DNA from: Planctomycetes bacterium GWF2_50_10
Lineage (GTDB): Bacteria; Planctomycetota; Phycisphaerae; Sedimentisphaerales; GWF2-50-10
NCBI GenBank assembly: GCA_001824635.1
Contig: MHYB01000076.1
Span: 1 to 19,439, forward strand
DNA length: 19,439 bases
Direction of reading: 5' to 3'
Shown here piece after piece: positions 1-6,970 of this stretch (within the stretch, counting starts at the first letter, position 1; every line of letters starts with the position of its first letter). Under the pieces are notes generated by a model. That model saw only the letters and a program-made list of their open reading frames with translations. It had not been told where the DNA came from and searched no databases. Made by a program: the position numbers and the translations under genes.

Positions 1-160
1 TACTCATTATCCTAAATACTATGATTAGGAACCAAACTCCATGGATTCCAAAAATATCCTGAAAAAATCCTTGAAATCTAACACAGCCGCTCCGTGGTAA
101 ATGCCTTTAAACTCGAACCCGCAACAATCCCCTCCACTAACCACGTTTGCACTTCTCCGA

Positions 161-236
161 ACTTTGGAACTTTGGCACCTAGGCACATAGGCACTCTTTT
201 TTTTCCCCGCACTTTGCACTAAGCACTAAGCACTTA
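161..236. repeat. Degenerate short-word tandem array
   Basis: Read on the minus strand, this tract is built from variants of AGTGC: AAGTGC, TTAGTGC, TTAGTGC, AAAGTGC, then after a T/A run AGTGCC, TATGTGCC, TAGGTGCC, AAAGTTCC, AAAGTTC. The units are 7-8 bp and imperfect, with no spacers. It runs into the stop codon of the fumarase beta gene. The rest of 1-233 holds no gene I can support: the 64-codon minus-strand reading frame at 25-219 crosses the array and resembles nothing. The same style of word array recurs at 14165-14523. Confidence 0.55.
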
Positions 237-755
237 ATAAATGCTCGCTCCGTGGCAGTCGTACGCGACCACCGCCGGAAAATCCTCCACCACCAGCCGC
301 CGTATAGCTTCAGTGCCCAGATCCTCATACGCAACAACTTCGGATTTTTTAATGTGCTTGCTCAAAAGCGCCCCCGCCCCGCCGATGGTTGCAAGATGCA
401 CAGCCCCATATTGCTCCATCGCCCTTCGAACCGCATCAGATCGATATCCTTTACCGATCATAGCTTTCAATCCATGTGCGATCAGCACGGGCGAAAACGC
501 ATCCATCCTCCCCGAAGTCGTTGGCCCAGCCGACCCTATCACCCGCCCCGGCCGCTCCGGCGTAGGCCCCACAAAATAAATTACCGCCCCTTCAAGCTCA
601 AACGGCAGCTCCTCACCCCGCGCGATCGCTTCGCACAACCGCTTATGAGCCATATCCCTTGCCGAGTAGATCACCCCGCTTATCAACACCTCGTCCCCAG
701 CGTTTAAAGACCTGGCCGCCACATCCGATACCGGCGCAATTAACTTAGTAGCCAT
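234..755 (-). CDS. Class I fumarate hydratase / L(+)-tartrate dehydratase, beta subunit
   Basis: This 173-residue protein matches the beta (C-terminal) part of iron-sulfur class I fumarases and tartrate dehydratases, which reversibly hydrate fumarate in the cytoplasm. Visible family features are SARDMAHKR at 31-39, the strongly conserved GPTTSGRMD at 77-85, GKG at 101-103 and GGAGALL at 125-131. The length is normal for a stand-alone beta subunit. The 4Fe-4S cluster and much of the active site lie on the alpha subunit, which is normally encoded just upstream. Here the upstream side (756-967) is non-coding and is followed by an unrelated gene on the other strand, so alpha must be elsewhere. 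The ATG at 755 is preceded by GAGGAAAG at SD distance. Fumarase versus tartrate dehydratase cannot be decided from the beta subunit alone. Confidence 0.9.
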   Translation of the reverse strand: MATKLIAPVSDVAARSLNAGDEVLISGVIYSARDMAHKRLCEAIARGEELPFELEGAVIYFVGPTPERPGRVIGSAGPTTSGRMDAFSPVLIAHGLKAMIGKGYRSDAVRRAMEQYGAVHLATIGGAGALLSKHIKKSEVVAYEDLGTEAIRRLVVEDFPAVVAYDCHGASIY

Positions 756-967
756 CTAACTTTCCTCACACCAAATGCCCTGATTTATCCCCCATTTTTG
801 GAAATAATCAATCATAAATAATCAATTATCAACGGTTTCACCCCCTGACTTATCCGACTTTCACCCCACCGACTTACAGCGCTCCACCCTCACACCCCCC
901 TGGCACCCCCCAAAAATTACGAATTTTTCCCTCACCCATTCACCCCTCCCAACTGTATATTATCTCC
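756..967. other. Divergent intergenic region, C-rich on the plus strand
   Basis: This gap separates two divergent genes. It holds an AT word stretch at about 802-833 (ATCAATCATAAATAATCAA and similar), then a very C-rich, G-poor stretch at about 838-950 with repeated GACTTA and CACCCC words. A perfect 7-bp A/T palindrome, AAAAATT-ACG-AATTTTT, lies at 912-928. A -10-like TATATT at 956-961 sits directly before the plus-strand start at 968. No reading frame here looks like a gene. Confidence 0.5.
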
Positions 968-1201
968 ATGAACATCCGCGTTATATTATTTCTATTCGGC
1001 TCCGTGCTATTCCTAACCTCCTTAGCAGCCCATATTTACGTCAAACTCCGCCTCCGCCCCGGCCCCGAACTCGACGAATATTATCACGAATTCCAGGACA
1101 CCCACCCGGACCAGATCCGCTACGAAAAATGGTCCACCCGCACCTTCACCGCCGCCGCCCTCGGCTTGATTTTGATCTTCATCACCGCCTTTATCTTCTG
1201 A
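968..1201 (+). CDS. Small two-helix membrane protein, unknown function
   Basis: This 77-residue protein has two hydrophobic segments (about 4-25 and 59-77) flanking a charged loop of about 33 residues that starts with KLRLRPGPELDEYYHEF. I do not recognise a family. The loop is rich in Asp, Glu, His and Tyr and also contains KWSTRTF just before the second helix. No Shine-Dalgarno sequence precedes the ATG. Instead a TATATT box ends 6 nt before it, which would put the transcription start at or near the ATG and make the mRNA leaderless. The third codon positions are strongly C-rich, like the neighbouring plus-strand genes, which supports it as a real gene. The gene stands alone, divergent from the fumarase subunit, with a separate promoter starting 8 nt after its stop. 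Confidence 0.7.
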   Translation: MNIRVILFLFGSVLFLTSLAAHIYVKLRLRPGPELDEYYHEFQDTHPDQIRYEKWSTRTFTAAALGLILIFITAFIF

Positions 1202-1208
1202 TAAATAC

Positions 1209-1237
1209 TTGACTTACAAAACACCGATTTTTATAAT
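1209..1237 (+). promoter_or_regulatory. Sigma70-like promoter for the tRNA-Thr/larE unit
   Basis: TTGACT (1209-1214) and TATAAT (1232-1237) are separated by 17 nt, close to consensus. Transcription would start near 1244, about 67 nt upstream of the tRNA. The word TTACAAAAC occurs in the promoter spacer (1214-1222) and again in the leader (1272-1280); whether this matters is unknown. Confidence 0.75.
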
Positions 1238-1310
1238 ATCCTTTTTGTAATTACGCTGGGAAATGCTCTATTTACAAAACCCGGCAAGTTCTGTAAGATT
1301 TGTTCCCCAC

Positions 1311-1382
1311 GCCGATGTAGCTCATTGGTAGAGCACAGCTTTCGTAAAGCTGGGGTTGAGGGTTCGACTCCCTCCATCGGCT
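1311..1382 (+). tRNA. tRNA-Thr (anticodon CGT)
   Basis: A full cloverleaf folds by eye. The acceptor stem is GCCGATG/CATCGGC (1311-1317 with 1375-1381), the D arm GCTC/GAGC with loop ATTGGTA, the anticodon stem CAGCT/AGCTG with loop TTCGTAA (anticodon CGT at 1343-1345, reading ACG), and the T arm GAGGG/CCCTC with loop TTCGACT. The discriminator is T1382 and CCA is not encoded. The next gene, larE, begins 3 nt after the discriminator, so tRNA 3'-end processing would cut almost at its start codon. Confidence 0.95.
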
Positions 1383-1385
1383 TTA

Positions 1386-2201
1386 ATGACTAAAGACTTC
1401 AAATACCAGCACTTACAACGCATCCTCACGGAAATGAACAAAGTCGTAATCGCCTATTCCGGCGGCGTCGACAGCACCTTTCTCCTAAAAGCCGCCCTAG
1501 ATACCCTCGGCAAAGCAAACGTCCTCGCCGCTATCGCCGCAGGCTCCTCTTTACCTAAAGACCAGCTGGATAACGCTTTACAGATCGCTTGCGATATCGG
1601 AGCAGAAGTTATAACCGTCGAACCCACCGAGATGCACGACCCAAACTTCACCCGCAACGCCCCAGACCGCTGCTTCCATTGCAAAACGCACCTCTTTGAG
1701 CTTCTTTTAGATATAGCTCGCGCAAAATCTTTCAGCTACGTCATTTACGGCAACAACTACGACGACCGCAGCGACTTCAGGCCCGGCGCAAAAGCCGCCG
1801 AAAAGCTCGGCATCCGCGCCCCCCTGATGGAAGCAGAGCTTACAAAAGCAGAAATTCGCCAACTTAGCCGCGAAATGGCCCTGCCCACCGCCGATCAGCC
1901 CGCCTCACCCTGCCTTGCATCGCGAATACCCTATGGCATCGACATAACCCATGAAAAGCTGATCCAGGTCGAACAGGCGGAAAAATTCCTCCGCGAAATG
2001 GGCTTTATCGAATTCCGCGTTCGCCATCACGGCCAGATCGCCAGGATCGAGGTACCCGCCAACCAGATCGAATCCATTGCCGCAGCCTCCGTGCGGGAAA
2101 AAATAGTCGCTCACCTCAAAAGCCTCGGCTTTACTTATGTAACGCTCGATTTACAGGGATTTCGTTCCGGATCACTCAACGAATCATTGAAAAATAAATA
2201 A
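1386..2201 (+). CDS. larE: ATP-dependent sacrificial sulfur transferase LarE
   Basis: LarE converts pyridinium-3,5-biscarboxylic acid mononucleotide to its thiolated form while building the nickel-pincer cofactor of lactate racemase and related enzymes. The 271-residue product has the PP-loop motif SGGVDS at 25-30, RCFHCK at 95-100 (C96 and C99), PCLASR at 175-180 (C176) and a C-terminal LDLQGFRSGS. C176 falls where the sacrificial sulfur-donor cysteine lies in the Lactobacillus enzyme. The additional C96/C99 pair would also allow an iron-sulfur-binding, recyclable type; this is inference. The frame is open back to 1356, but those extra residues (MRVRLPPSA) are translated tRNA T-arm, so the ATG at 1386 is chosen. 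No SD fits outside the tRNA. No larA, larB or larC is present. DUF503 follows after 1 nt. Confidence 0.9.
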   Translation: MTKDFKYQHLQRILTEMNKVVIAYSGGVDSTFLLKAALDTLGKANVLAAIAAGSSLPKDQLDNALQIACDIGAEVITVEPTEMHDPNFTRNAPDRCFHCKTHLFELLLDIARAKSFSYVIYGNNYDDRSDFRPGAKAAEKLGIRAPLMEAELTKAEIRQLSREMALPTADQPASPCLASRIPYGIDITHEKLIQVEQAEKFLREMGFIEFRVRHHGQIARIEVPANQIESIAAASVREKIVAHLKSLGFTYVTLDLQGFRSGSLNESLKNK

Positions 2202-2202
2202 A

Positions 2203-2499
2203 ATGTTCGTAGGCGTTGCCACAATTCAGATACACATGACAGCGATCTCCTCGCTCAAGGAAAAACGCAGCATTGTCAAGAGCCTCGTCGAACGTCTCAA
2301 GAACAGATTCAACTGCTCAGCCGCGGAAGTTGCGCACCAGGACGTAAAAAATTCATCGATTATCGGCCTTGCCGTTGTTGCAAACGACTCAACTTTCGTA
2401 AACCAGTCGCTCGATACCATCATTAATTTTGCCTACAACGACGAGCGATTCTTTATAGTAAAAGCCACTCGCGAGGTCTTTCCGCACAGCGATTATTGA
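2203..2499 (+). CDS. DUF503 (YlxP-like) family protein
   Basis: This 98-residue protein matches the DUF503/YlxP family: an N-terminal beta strand MFVGVATIQIHM, the conserved SLKEKRSIVKSLVERLKNRF at 17-36, AEVAHQDV near 41-48 and a central strand IIGLAVVANDS. Family members are small ferredoxin-like folds often encoded near infB/rbfA in Firmicutes. Their role is not settled, although a ribosome-related one has been proposed. Here the gene is instead placed 1 nt after larE, with no SD of its own, so it is probably translated by coupling from larE. A new promoter begins 9 nt after its stop, so it is the last gene of the tRNA-Thr/larE unit. Confidence 0.85.
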   Translation: MFVGVATIQIHMTAISSLKEKRSIVKSLVERLKNRFNCSAAEVAHQDVKNSSIIGLAVVANDSTFVNQSLDTIINFAYNDERFFIVKATREVFPHSDY

Positions 2500-2508
2500 C
2501 GTTAGCAC

Positions 2509-2536
2509 TTGTTTTACATCCGCCCTTTAATATAAT
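2509..2536 (+). promoter_or_regulatory. Sigma70-like promoter of the GH2-like gene
   Basis: TTGTTT (2509-2514), 16-nt spacer, perfect TATAAT (2531-2536). The predicted start near 2543 leaves a leader of about 27 nt containing CGGAG at 2555-2559, an SD for the ATG at 2570. Confidence 0.6.
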
Positions 2537-2569
2537 CTCCTGATGTTTGCAACACGGAGTTTTAAATAG

Positions 2570-4978
2570 ATGGCTTTCAGTACTAAGTGCCTTGATGGAA
2601 TATGGCAGTTCAAAGAATACCCCACAGACGCCAGGAACATTTCAGACCTGGACTGCCAGCCATGGCACAGCGCCGGCGTTCCAGGCTCAATATTTGAATG
2701 CCTCCAGGATGCCAATCTGATCACCATGCGTGATATCCTCGTAAAGCCCCGTGATTACGACTGGATTTCACACAAACCCTGGATATTTTCTAAAACTTTT
2801 GAATGCGACACAGCTTTCCTTGCAGCCGATAACATTGACCTTGTCTTTGATTGCCTCGATACCATCGCTACTATCTGGCTGAACGAAAAAATAATCGCCC
2901 GCAGCGCAAATATGTTCATCCCCTGCCGAATAGCCGTAAAAGAATTCCTCCACGCGGGGCAAAACCGAATACTTGTAAAATTTGATCCCGCATGGGCGTA
3001 TGCCCGGAAGCAATATGAAAAACTCGGCCGCGGCTCTATGCCGGTCGAATCGTTCATACGCAAGCCGCACATCCATTTCCCGACGGATGCCAATTCAATG
3101 CCCACTGGCTGCGGCGTATTAAGCTCGTGCAGGCTCGAATCAACCAACAAGGCCCGCATCGAACACGTCCATGTCCGCACCGTCGACGCAAGTGCCCATT
3201 TCGCCGACCTGCGCATCGCTTTAAAAATTGGCGGCAATCTCGACGAGCAATACTCCTGCAGGATTACGATCAGTGCGGGAACTTTCAAAATATCCAATGA
3301 ACTGGTATTCCAACAAGGCCAGGAATTCCAATCCACCCTGTTCCGTATCGACAGGCCTTTTCTCTGGTGGCCCCGGGGTCATGGCATCCAGTTCCTCTAC
3401 GATCTCAATATCGAACTGCTCCACAACGAAACGGTATTAGACTCTGTAACCCGTCCGCTGGGTTTGCGCACGATCAAAGTCAACACCTCCGATCCAGCCT
3501 CAAGTTCCGTCTTTGAAGTCAACGGCAGAAGTATTTATGTCAAAGGCGCCGCATGGAACGCACTTTCACATCAGTCAGCAAGGATCAGCCAGACCCAATA
3601 CAAGCATCTGCTCGGCCTCGCTTTGCAGTCAAATCTGAACATGCTGCGAGTCTCTGGGTTTGGCGGTTACGAAACCACCGAATTCTACGACCTCTGCGAT
3701 AAGCTGGGCCTTATGGTCTGGCAGGATTTCGCGATCACAAATTCAAATTACCCCGACAAGCCTGTTTTCACCCAGCAAATTGAACAGGAAGTCGCCGCCA
3801 AGGTCACCCAGCTGCGAAATCACCCCTGCGTGGTTGTTTTCTCATCCTGCGCGGATTCACCCCAGCAACTCAAACCCGCCCGGCCAAACAAATTATTCTC
3901 CTCACAACTGCCGCGGATCATCTCCGAACTTGACCCATCCGCCGCTTATATCGACAACAGCGCAAACAGCCCTGTTTTCAAATCCGTATTCGACTTGCAC
4001 CGGCAGGCCCCACCTGCTTTCGACTATTTTTCGTCGTCTGTGCCTGAGCCTGTTTTTCTAAGTGCCTGGGGTTTTGCGTCGCCGCCGCAAATAAAAAACA
4101 TCGAGAAGCATTTTGCTCTCGACCGCCGCGACCTTTCACTTGCTCAGTTCGAAAGCCTGGCAGGCGAAAAAGTTTTTCTAAGCAGACTTTACCAGTACAC
4201 AGGCGAGATGTTTGGATTGTGTAAAACGCCCGCAGAACTAAGCCTGCGGTCAGCACTTGTCGCGGCAAGATTTGCCAAATTCCACGCCGAGACCCTCAGG
4301 GCAGGCGGCAAAAATGCCGGCCAGATACTCTGGTTCTTCAACGATCATTGCACTTCCATCGGCTTTGGCGCGGTAGATTTTGATCGCAGCCCAAAACCGC
4401 TGTACTACTATATGCGACGATTTTTTGCCCCCGTCATGATCACCGCTATAACCAGGAACGACCACGCCCTCGGCCCAGCCATTGAGGTAATAGCCGTAAA
4501 CGACACAGCTTCTCCGATCACTGCCAATATTATGGCAACGCTGATGAATATTTCCGGCAAAGTAAAAGACAAAACTTCCCTGCCGGTTTCAATGAGTCCC
4601 TTTTCCGTATCAGCCCCGTTCAAACTGCCCAAAGCTATCGCCATGCCGGGCGATCTTAACGATTCCATTCTCCATCTGGCCATGCAAAATGATGACAAGC
4701 TCCTAGCCCAGAATACGTTTCTTTACTCGCCTGATAAGTTCATCATTTACCCGCGATGCGAGATATCCCAAAAGCTTGAGCGCATAGATGAAGTCACATA
4801 CAGGCTCCACTTGTCAGCACCGGCCTTCGTGAAAGACATGTTTATCGAGATCCCCTCCGCCCTGCATATCTGGGATAACTTCTTGGATTTGGTACCATCG
4901 ATTCCCCAGAGCATAAACATAACTGTCGCCAAATCCGCAATTATTGACCCATCGCAGATTACGCTTACCCATCTGTAA
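2570..4978 (+). CDS. GH2 beta-mannosidase-like protein lacking both catalytic glutamates
   Basis: The 802-residue protein aligns by eye along the whole GH2 beta-mannosidase architecture. It has an N-terminal sandwich domain (LDGIWQF at 8-14, LVFDCLDTIATIWLNEK at 91-107, FLWWPRGHGIQFLYDL at 264-279), a TIM barrel (NMLRVSGFGGYE at 357-368, FYDLCDKLGLMVWQDF at 372-387) and a C-terminal part (FFNDH then RRFFAPV). However, the acid/base motif, normally GNNE after HP.....W, is SCAD with D429. The nucleophile motif, normally S-E-[FY]-G-[FY]-Q-S, is SAWGFAS, with A499. I checked both codons in the DNA (GAT at 3854-3856, GCC at 4064-4066). The gene is otherwise intact and has no signal peptide. I infer a cytoplasmic, non-hydrolytic protein that may bind or sense sugar, or act on an unusual substrate. 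It is monocistronic, with its own promoter. Confidence 0.88.
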   Translation: MAFSTKCLDGIWQFKEYPTDARNISDLDCQPWHSAGVPGSIFECLQDANLITMRDILVKPRDYDWISHKPWIFSKTFECDTAFLAADNIDLVFDCLDTIATIWLNEKIIARSANMFIPCRIAVKEFLHAGQNRILVKFDPAWAYARKQYEKLGRGSMPVESFIRKPHIHFPTDANSMPTGCGVLSSCRLESTNKARIEHVHVRTVDASAHFADLRIALKIGGNLDEQYSCRITISAGTFKISNELVFQQGQEFQSTLFRIDRPFLWWPRGHGIQFLYDLNIELLHNETVLDSVTRPLGLRTIKVNTSDPASSSVFEVNGRSIYVKGAAWNALSHQSARISQTQYKHLLGLALQSNLNMLRVSGFGGYETTEFYDLCDKLGLMVWQDFAITNSNYPDKPVFTQQIEQEVAAKVTQLRNHPCVVVFSSCADSPQQLKPARPNKLFSSQLPRIISELDPSAAYIDNSANSPVFKSVFDLHRQAPPAFDYFSSSVPEPVFLSAWGFASPPQIKNIEKHFALDRRDLSLAQFESLAGEKVFLSRLYQYTGEMFGLCKTPAELSLRSALVAARFAKFHAETLRAGGKNAGQILWFFNDHCTSIGFGAVDFDRSPKPLYYYMRRFFAPVMITAITRNDHALGPAIEVIAVNDTASPITANIMATLMNISGKVKDKTSLPVSMSPFSVSAPFKLPKAIAMPGDLNDSILHLAMQNDDKLLAQNTFLYSPDKFIIYPRCEISQKLERIDEVTYRLHLSAPAFVKDMFIEIPSALHIWDNFLDLVPSIPQSINITVAKSAIIDPSQITLTHL

Positions 4979-4984
4979 GCGCAT

Positions 4985-5009
4985 AAAAAAAGGCCCCTTT
5001 CGGAGCCTT
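4985..5009 (-). terminator. Rho-independent terminator of the pil-like operon
   Basis: On the minus strand the stem AAGGCTCC/GGGGCCTT (8 pairs including one G-U) closes a GAAA tetraloop and is followed by a run of U (A run at 4985-4991 on the plus strand, partly in the stem). It lies about 20 nt past the stop of the minus-strand gene and 7 nt past the stop of the GH2-like gene. On the plus strand one pair becomes a C-A mismatch and the trailing T run is broken, so it should work mainly for the minus-strand operon, perhaps weakly for both. Confidence 0.85.
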
Positions 5010-5027
5010 CATTATTTTGAAATTTAA

Positions 5028-6935
5028 TTACTGCATTGGCGGCATGCCCATTCCCGGCATTCCCATACCAGGCATTCCCATACCCGGCATACCCATACCA
5101 GGCATGCCATCCGTGCCCTGATTCGAGGGTGTATACCCGCGTCTATCCGAACCCCTTGGCAAAAGGTCTTCCCTGGGATCATTTGCTGCCAGGTCTATCT
5201 CGCCGAACTTGCTCTTAAGCTCAGCCGGCCAGTTGGGCTTAACTCCCAAACGCCTGATCTGCTTGGAATCCGCAGAATAAAGCACCTGGGCATAATCCTT
5301 TTCGCTCTGCGTCGGGCCAAGAACATCTACCACAACCATACTGTTTGTATAGTCGATAAAATTCGGCTCATCGACTGATGCATCTTCTTCCTTAATGTTC
5401 TCAACCACCTTGCCTATTGTCTCGCCCGGCCGAACCCTGAAGTCCTTCAAATACCACTTCGCGAGATGGCACCTGGCCACCTTGACCGTAACCGCCTTAT
5501 CGGCATCGCGGTAATCGAGCGGGAAGAAATACCACCTCTGCGATATCGAAACCGGCGCCGTTTCACGCGAGTAGTTGCTCCAGAGTATCACATCATCTTT
5601 ATATTTCTCAAACTCCTTTGTGACCCAGCCTGTTCCCGCCGTCGGATTAAAAATGCCTATCCTTATACGGTACTGGTATGTATTGCCCGGCTCCGTGCTG
5701 TCATCATGTGCCCAGAAGGTTACCGGCTCTTTGAGTTTCGTATAATCTATTTTGTCGCTTATCCGCATCTTTGCAAGCTGTCCTGCAAAGTCCGTATTCT
5801 CTGTTGGACGAACCCTTGGAGCTGCCTCAGCGGCTGTTGTCCGTGGATTAGGCCTGGTAACTGGTTGACGCGTCGTTCGCGCCCCGCCAGCGGCTCCCAT
5901 ACCGGGCATACCGCCGCCCATACCAGGCATCCCGCCACCACCCATTCCGGGCATTCCGGGCATTCCGCCCGCCGCCGCGCCACCCGCGGCCCTGGTATTG
6001 GTCCTTGGCGTAACATTGCGTGTCGGCCTGGGTGTGGCAGTCGCCACGTCTGTCCGCCTGGGCTTTGGCTGCGATGCACGTTTTTCTTCCAAGCTTGGCG
6101 GCAGCCATTCCTGCGCAGGATATGCCAAATCGTAAGTGCTCGGCTGAAGCAGTTCCGCTTTCACTTCCAGCCTGTCATAAACTCGCATAAGCACATCAAG
6201 TCCGGTTTTGAGATCTTTGGCCTGCGCTGGCAAATTGAAAGCTTCTCGCAGCGTCTCAGCTTGAGTTCTCTTTACCACGACCCACTCGCCCCATGAACCA
6301 TCTTCAAGCATCTGCCTTCTTTGCAGTTCGACCGCGGCGAAAATCGGTTTCGCCCAAAGCGGCCTTCTGAACTCAGCCGCTATTGTCGGATCATTAAATG
6401 TGTCGTTGCATAGCTTGCTCAAAGCAGCGGCGTCAATTTTACCTTCTACCGTGACCAGGTCCAGATCGCCCGCCTCAACGTTAGCCTGCCCGTAAGGATT
6501 ACTCGTGTCCACTGTCTCGGTGGGAATATAGGCCACTGTCGCCAGCGCCTTGACCTTCACATCACACACATCCATCACCACCGGCAGATTGTATCTGAAA
6601 TCAGGGCCTCGCTTGTTTTCACCCGGCGTGACAAAGCAAAGATTCATATCAATGCCTTTAAACGGCACATTTATAGATGAAACAAATTTATCCAGCCATG
6701 AAGCGTACTGAACTGGCGGCTCCGGCGAAGCCTTTATCTTTCTTTCAATGGTCTGGGCCTTGTCCCTTATCGCCGTGTCAAGGCTGCCCGGGCCGAATTT
6801 TTCTCCATCATACTCGATGCGTGTCGGGCTGCTTATCACAAACGCGTAAAGTATATAAAGCGCAACCACGCCCGCCACGCCGAAAACGATCTTGTCCAGA
6901 TGCTGATCGAATATATTGCTGTTTTTGCTGCTCAT
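5028..6935 (-). CDS. Membrane-anchored pilus/secretion-platform protein with Gly-Met-Pro tracts
   Basis: Last gene of the PilM-type operon, 35 nt after its neighbour. The 635-residue product has a short cytoplasmic N-terminus, one transmembrane helix (about 16-34) and a large, presumably periplasmic part. A Pro/Arg/Thr-rich linker (about 285-380) contains a Gly-Met-Pro tract at 323-347. A second tract forms the extreme C-terminus at 610-634. Between them, residues 400-545 look like a beta-rich domain (NTYQYRIRIGIFNP at 418-431). I do not recognise a named family. Its position after PilM/N- and PilO-like genes suggests a partner of that inner-membrane platform, possibly in the place of PilP, but no PilP motif is visible. 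The SD is weak (GCGAG). The operon terminator follows. Confidence 0.75.
   Translation of the reverse strand: MSSKNSNIFDQHLDKIVFGVAGVVALYILYAFVISSPTRIEYDGEKFGPGSLDTAIRDKAQTIERKIKASPEPPVQYASWLDKFVSSINVPFKGIDMNLCFVTPGENKRGPDFRYNLPVVMDVCDVKVKALATVAYIPTETVDTSNPYGQANVEAGDLDLVTVEGKIDAAALSKLCNDTFNDPTIAAEFRRPLWAKPIFAAVELQRRQMLEDGSWGEWVVVKRTQAETLREAFNLPAQAKDLKTGLDVLMRVYDRLEVKAELLQPSTYDLAYPAQEWLPPSLEEKRASQPKPRRTDVATATPRPTRNVTPRTNTRAAGGAAAGGMPGMPGMGGGGMPGMGGGMPGMGAAGGARTTRQPVTRPNPRTTAAEAAPRVRPTENTDFAGQLAKMRISDKIDYTKLKEPVTFWAHDDSTEPGNTYQYRIRIGIFNPTAGTGWVTKEFEKYKDDVILWSNYSRETAPVSISQRWYFFPLDYRDADKAVTVKVARCHLAKWYLKDFRVRPGETIGKVVENIKEEDASVDEPNFIDYTNSMVVVDVLGPTQSEKDYAQVLYSADSKQIRRLGVKPNWPAELKSKFGEIDLAANDPREDLLPRGSDRRGYTPSNQGTDGMPGMGMPGMGMPGMGMPGMGMPPMQ
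5034..5108 (-). repeat. Gly-Met-Pro coding repeat, tract 1
   Basis: Plus-strand units of about 15 bp, GGCATTCCCATACCA and variants, encode GMPGM repeats at residues 610-634 of the 635-residue protein. An 18-20 bp stretch (5071-5090) is identical to one in tract 3 (starting at 8897). Confidence 0.8.
5895..5969 (-). repeat. Gly-Met-Pro coding repeat, tract 2
   Basis: Encodes residues 323-347 of the 635-residue protein (GGMPGMPGMGGGGMPGMGGG and on). It is less regular than tracts 1 and 3, with longer glycine runs, and lies in a Thr/Arg/Pro-rich linker. Confidence 0.75.
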
Positions 6936-6970
6936 CCGTATATCTCGCTTAACAAATTCTGATCCTATAA

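Noticed and set aside
25..219. 64-codon minus-strand frame
   Set aside because: It crosses the degenerate word array, has no SD and resembles no protein.
1214..1284. Repeated TTACAAAAC words around the tRNA promoter as operator sites
   Set aside because: Only two copies, no dyad symmetry; chance in AT-rich DNA is likely.
1356..1385. Ten extra N-terminal codons of larE (MRVRLPPSA...)
   Set aside because: They translate the tRNA T arm and acceptor stem; the family start fits the ATG at 1386.
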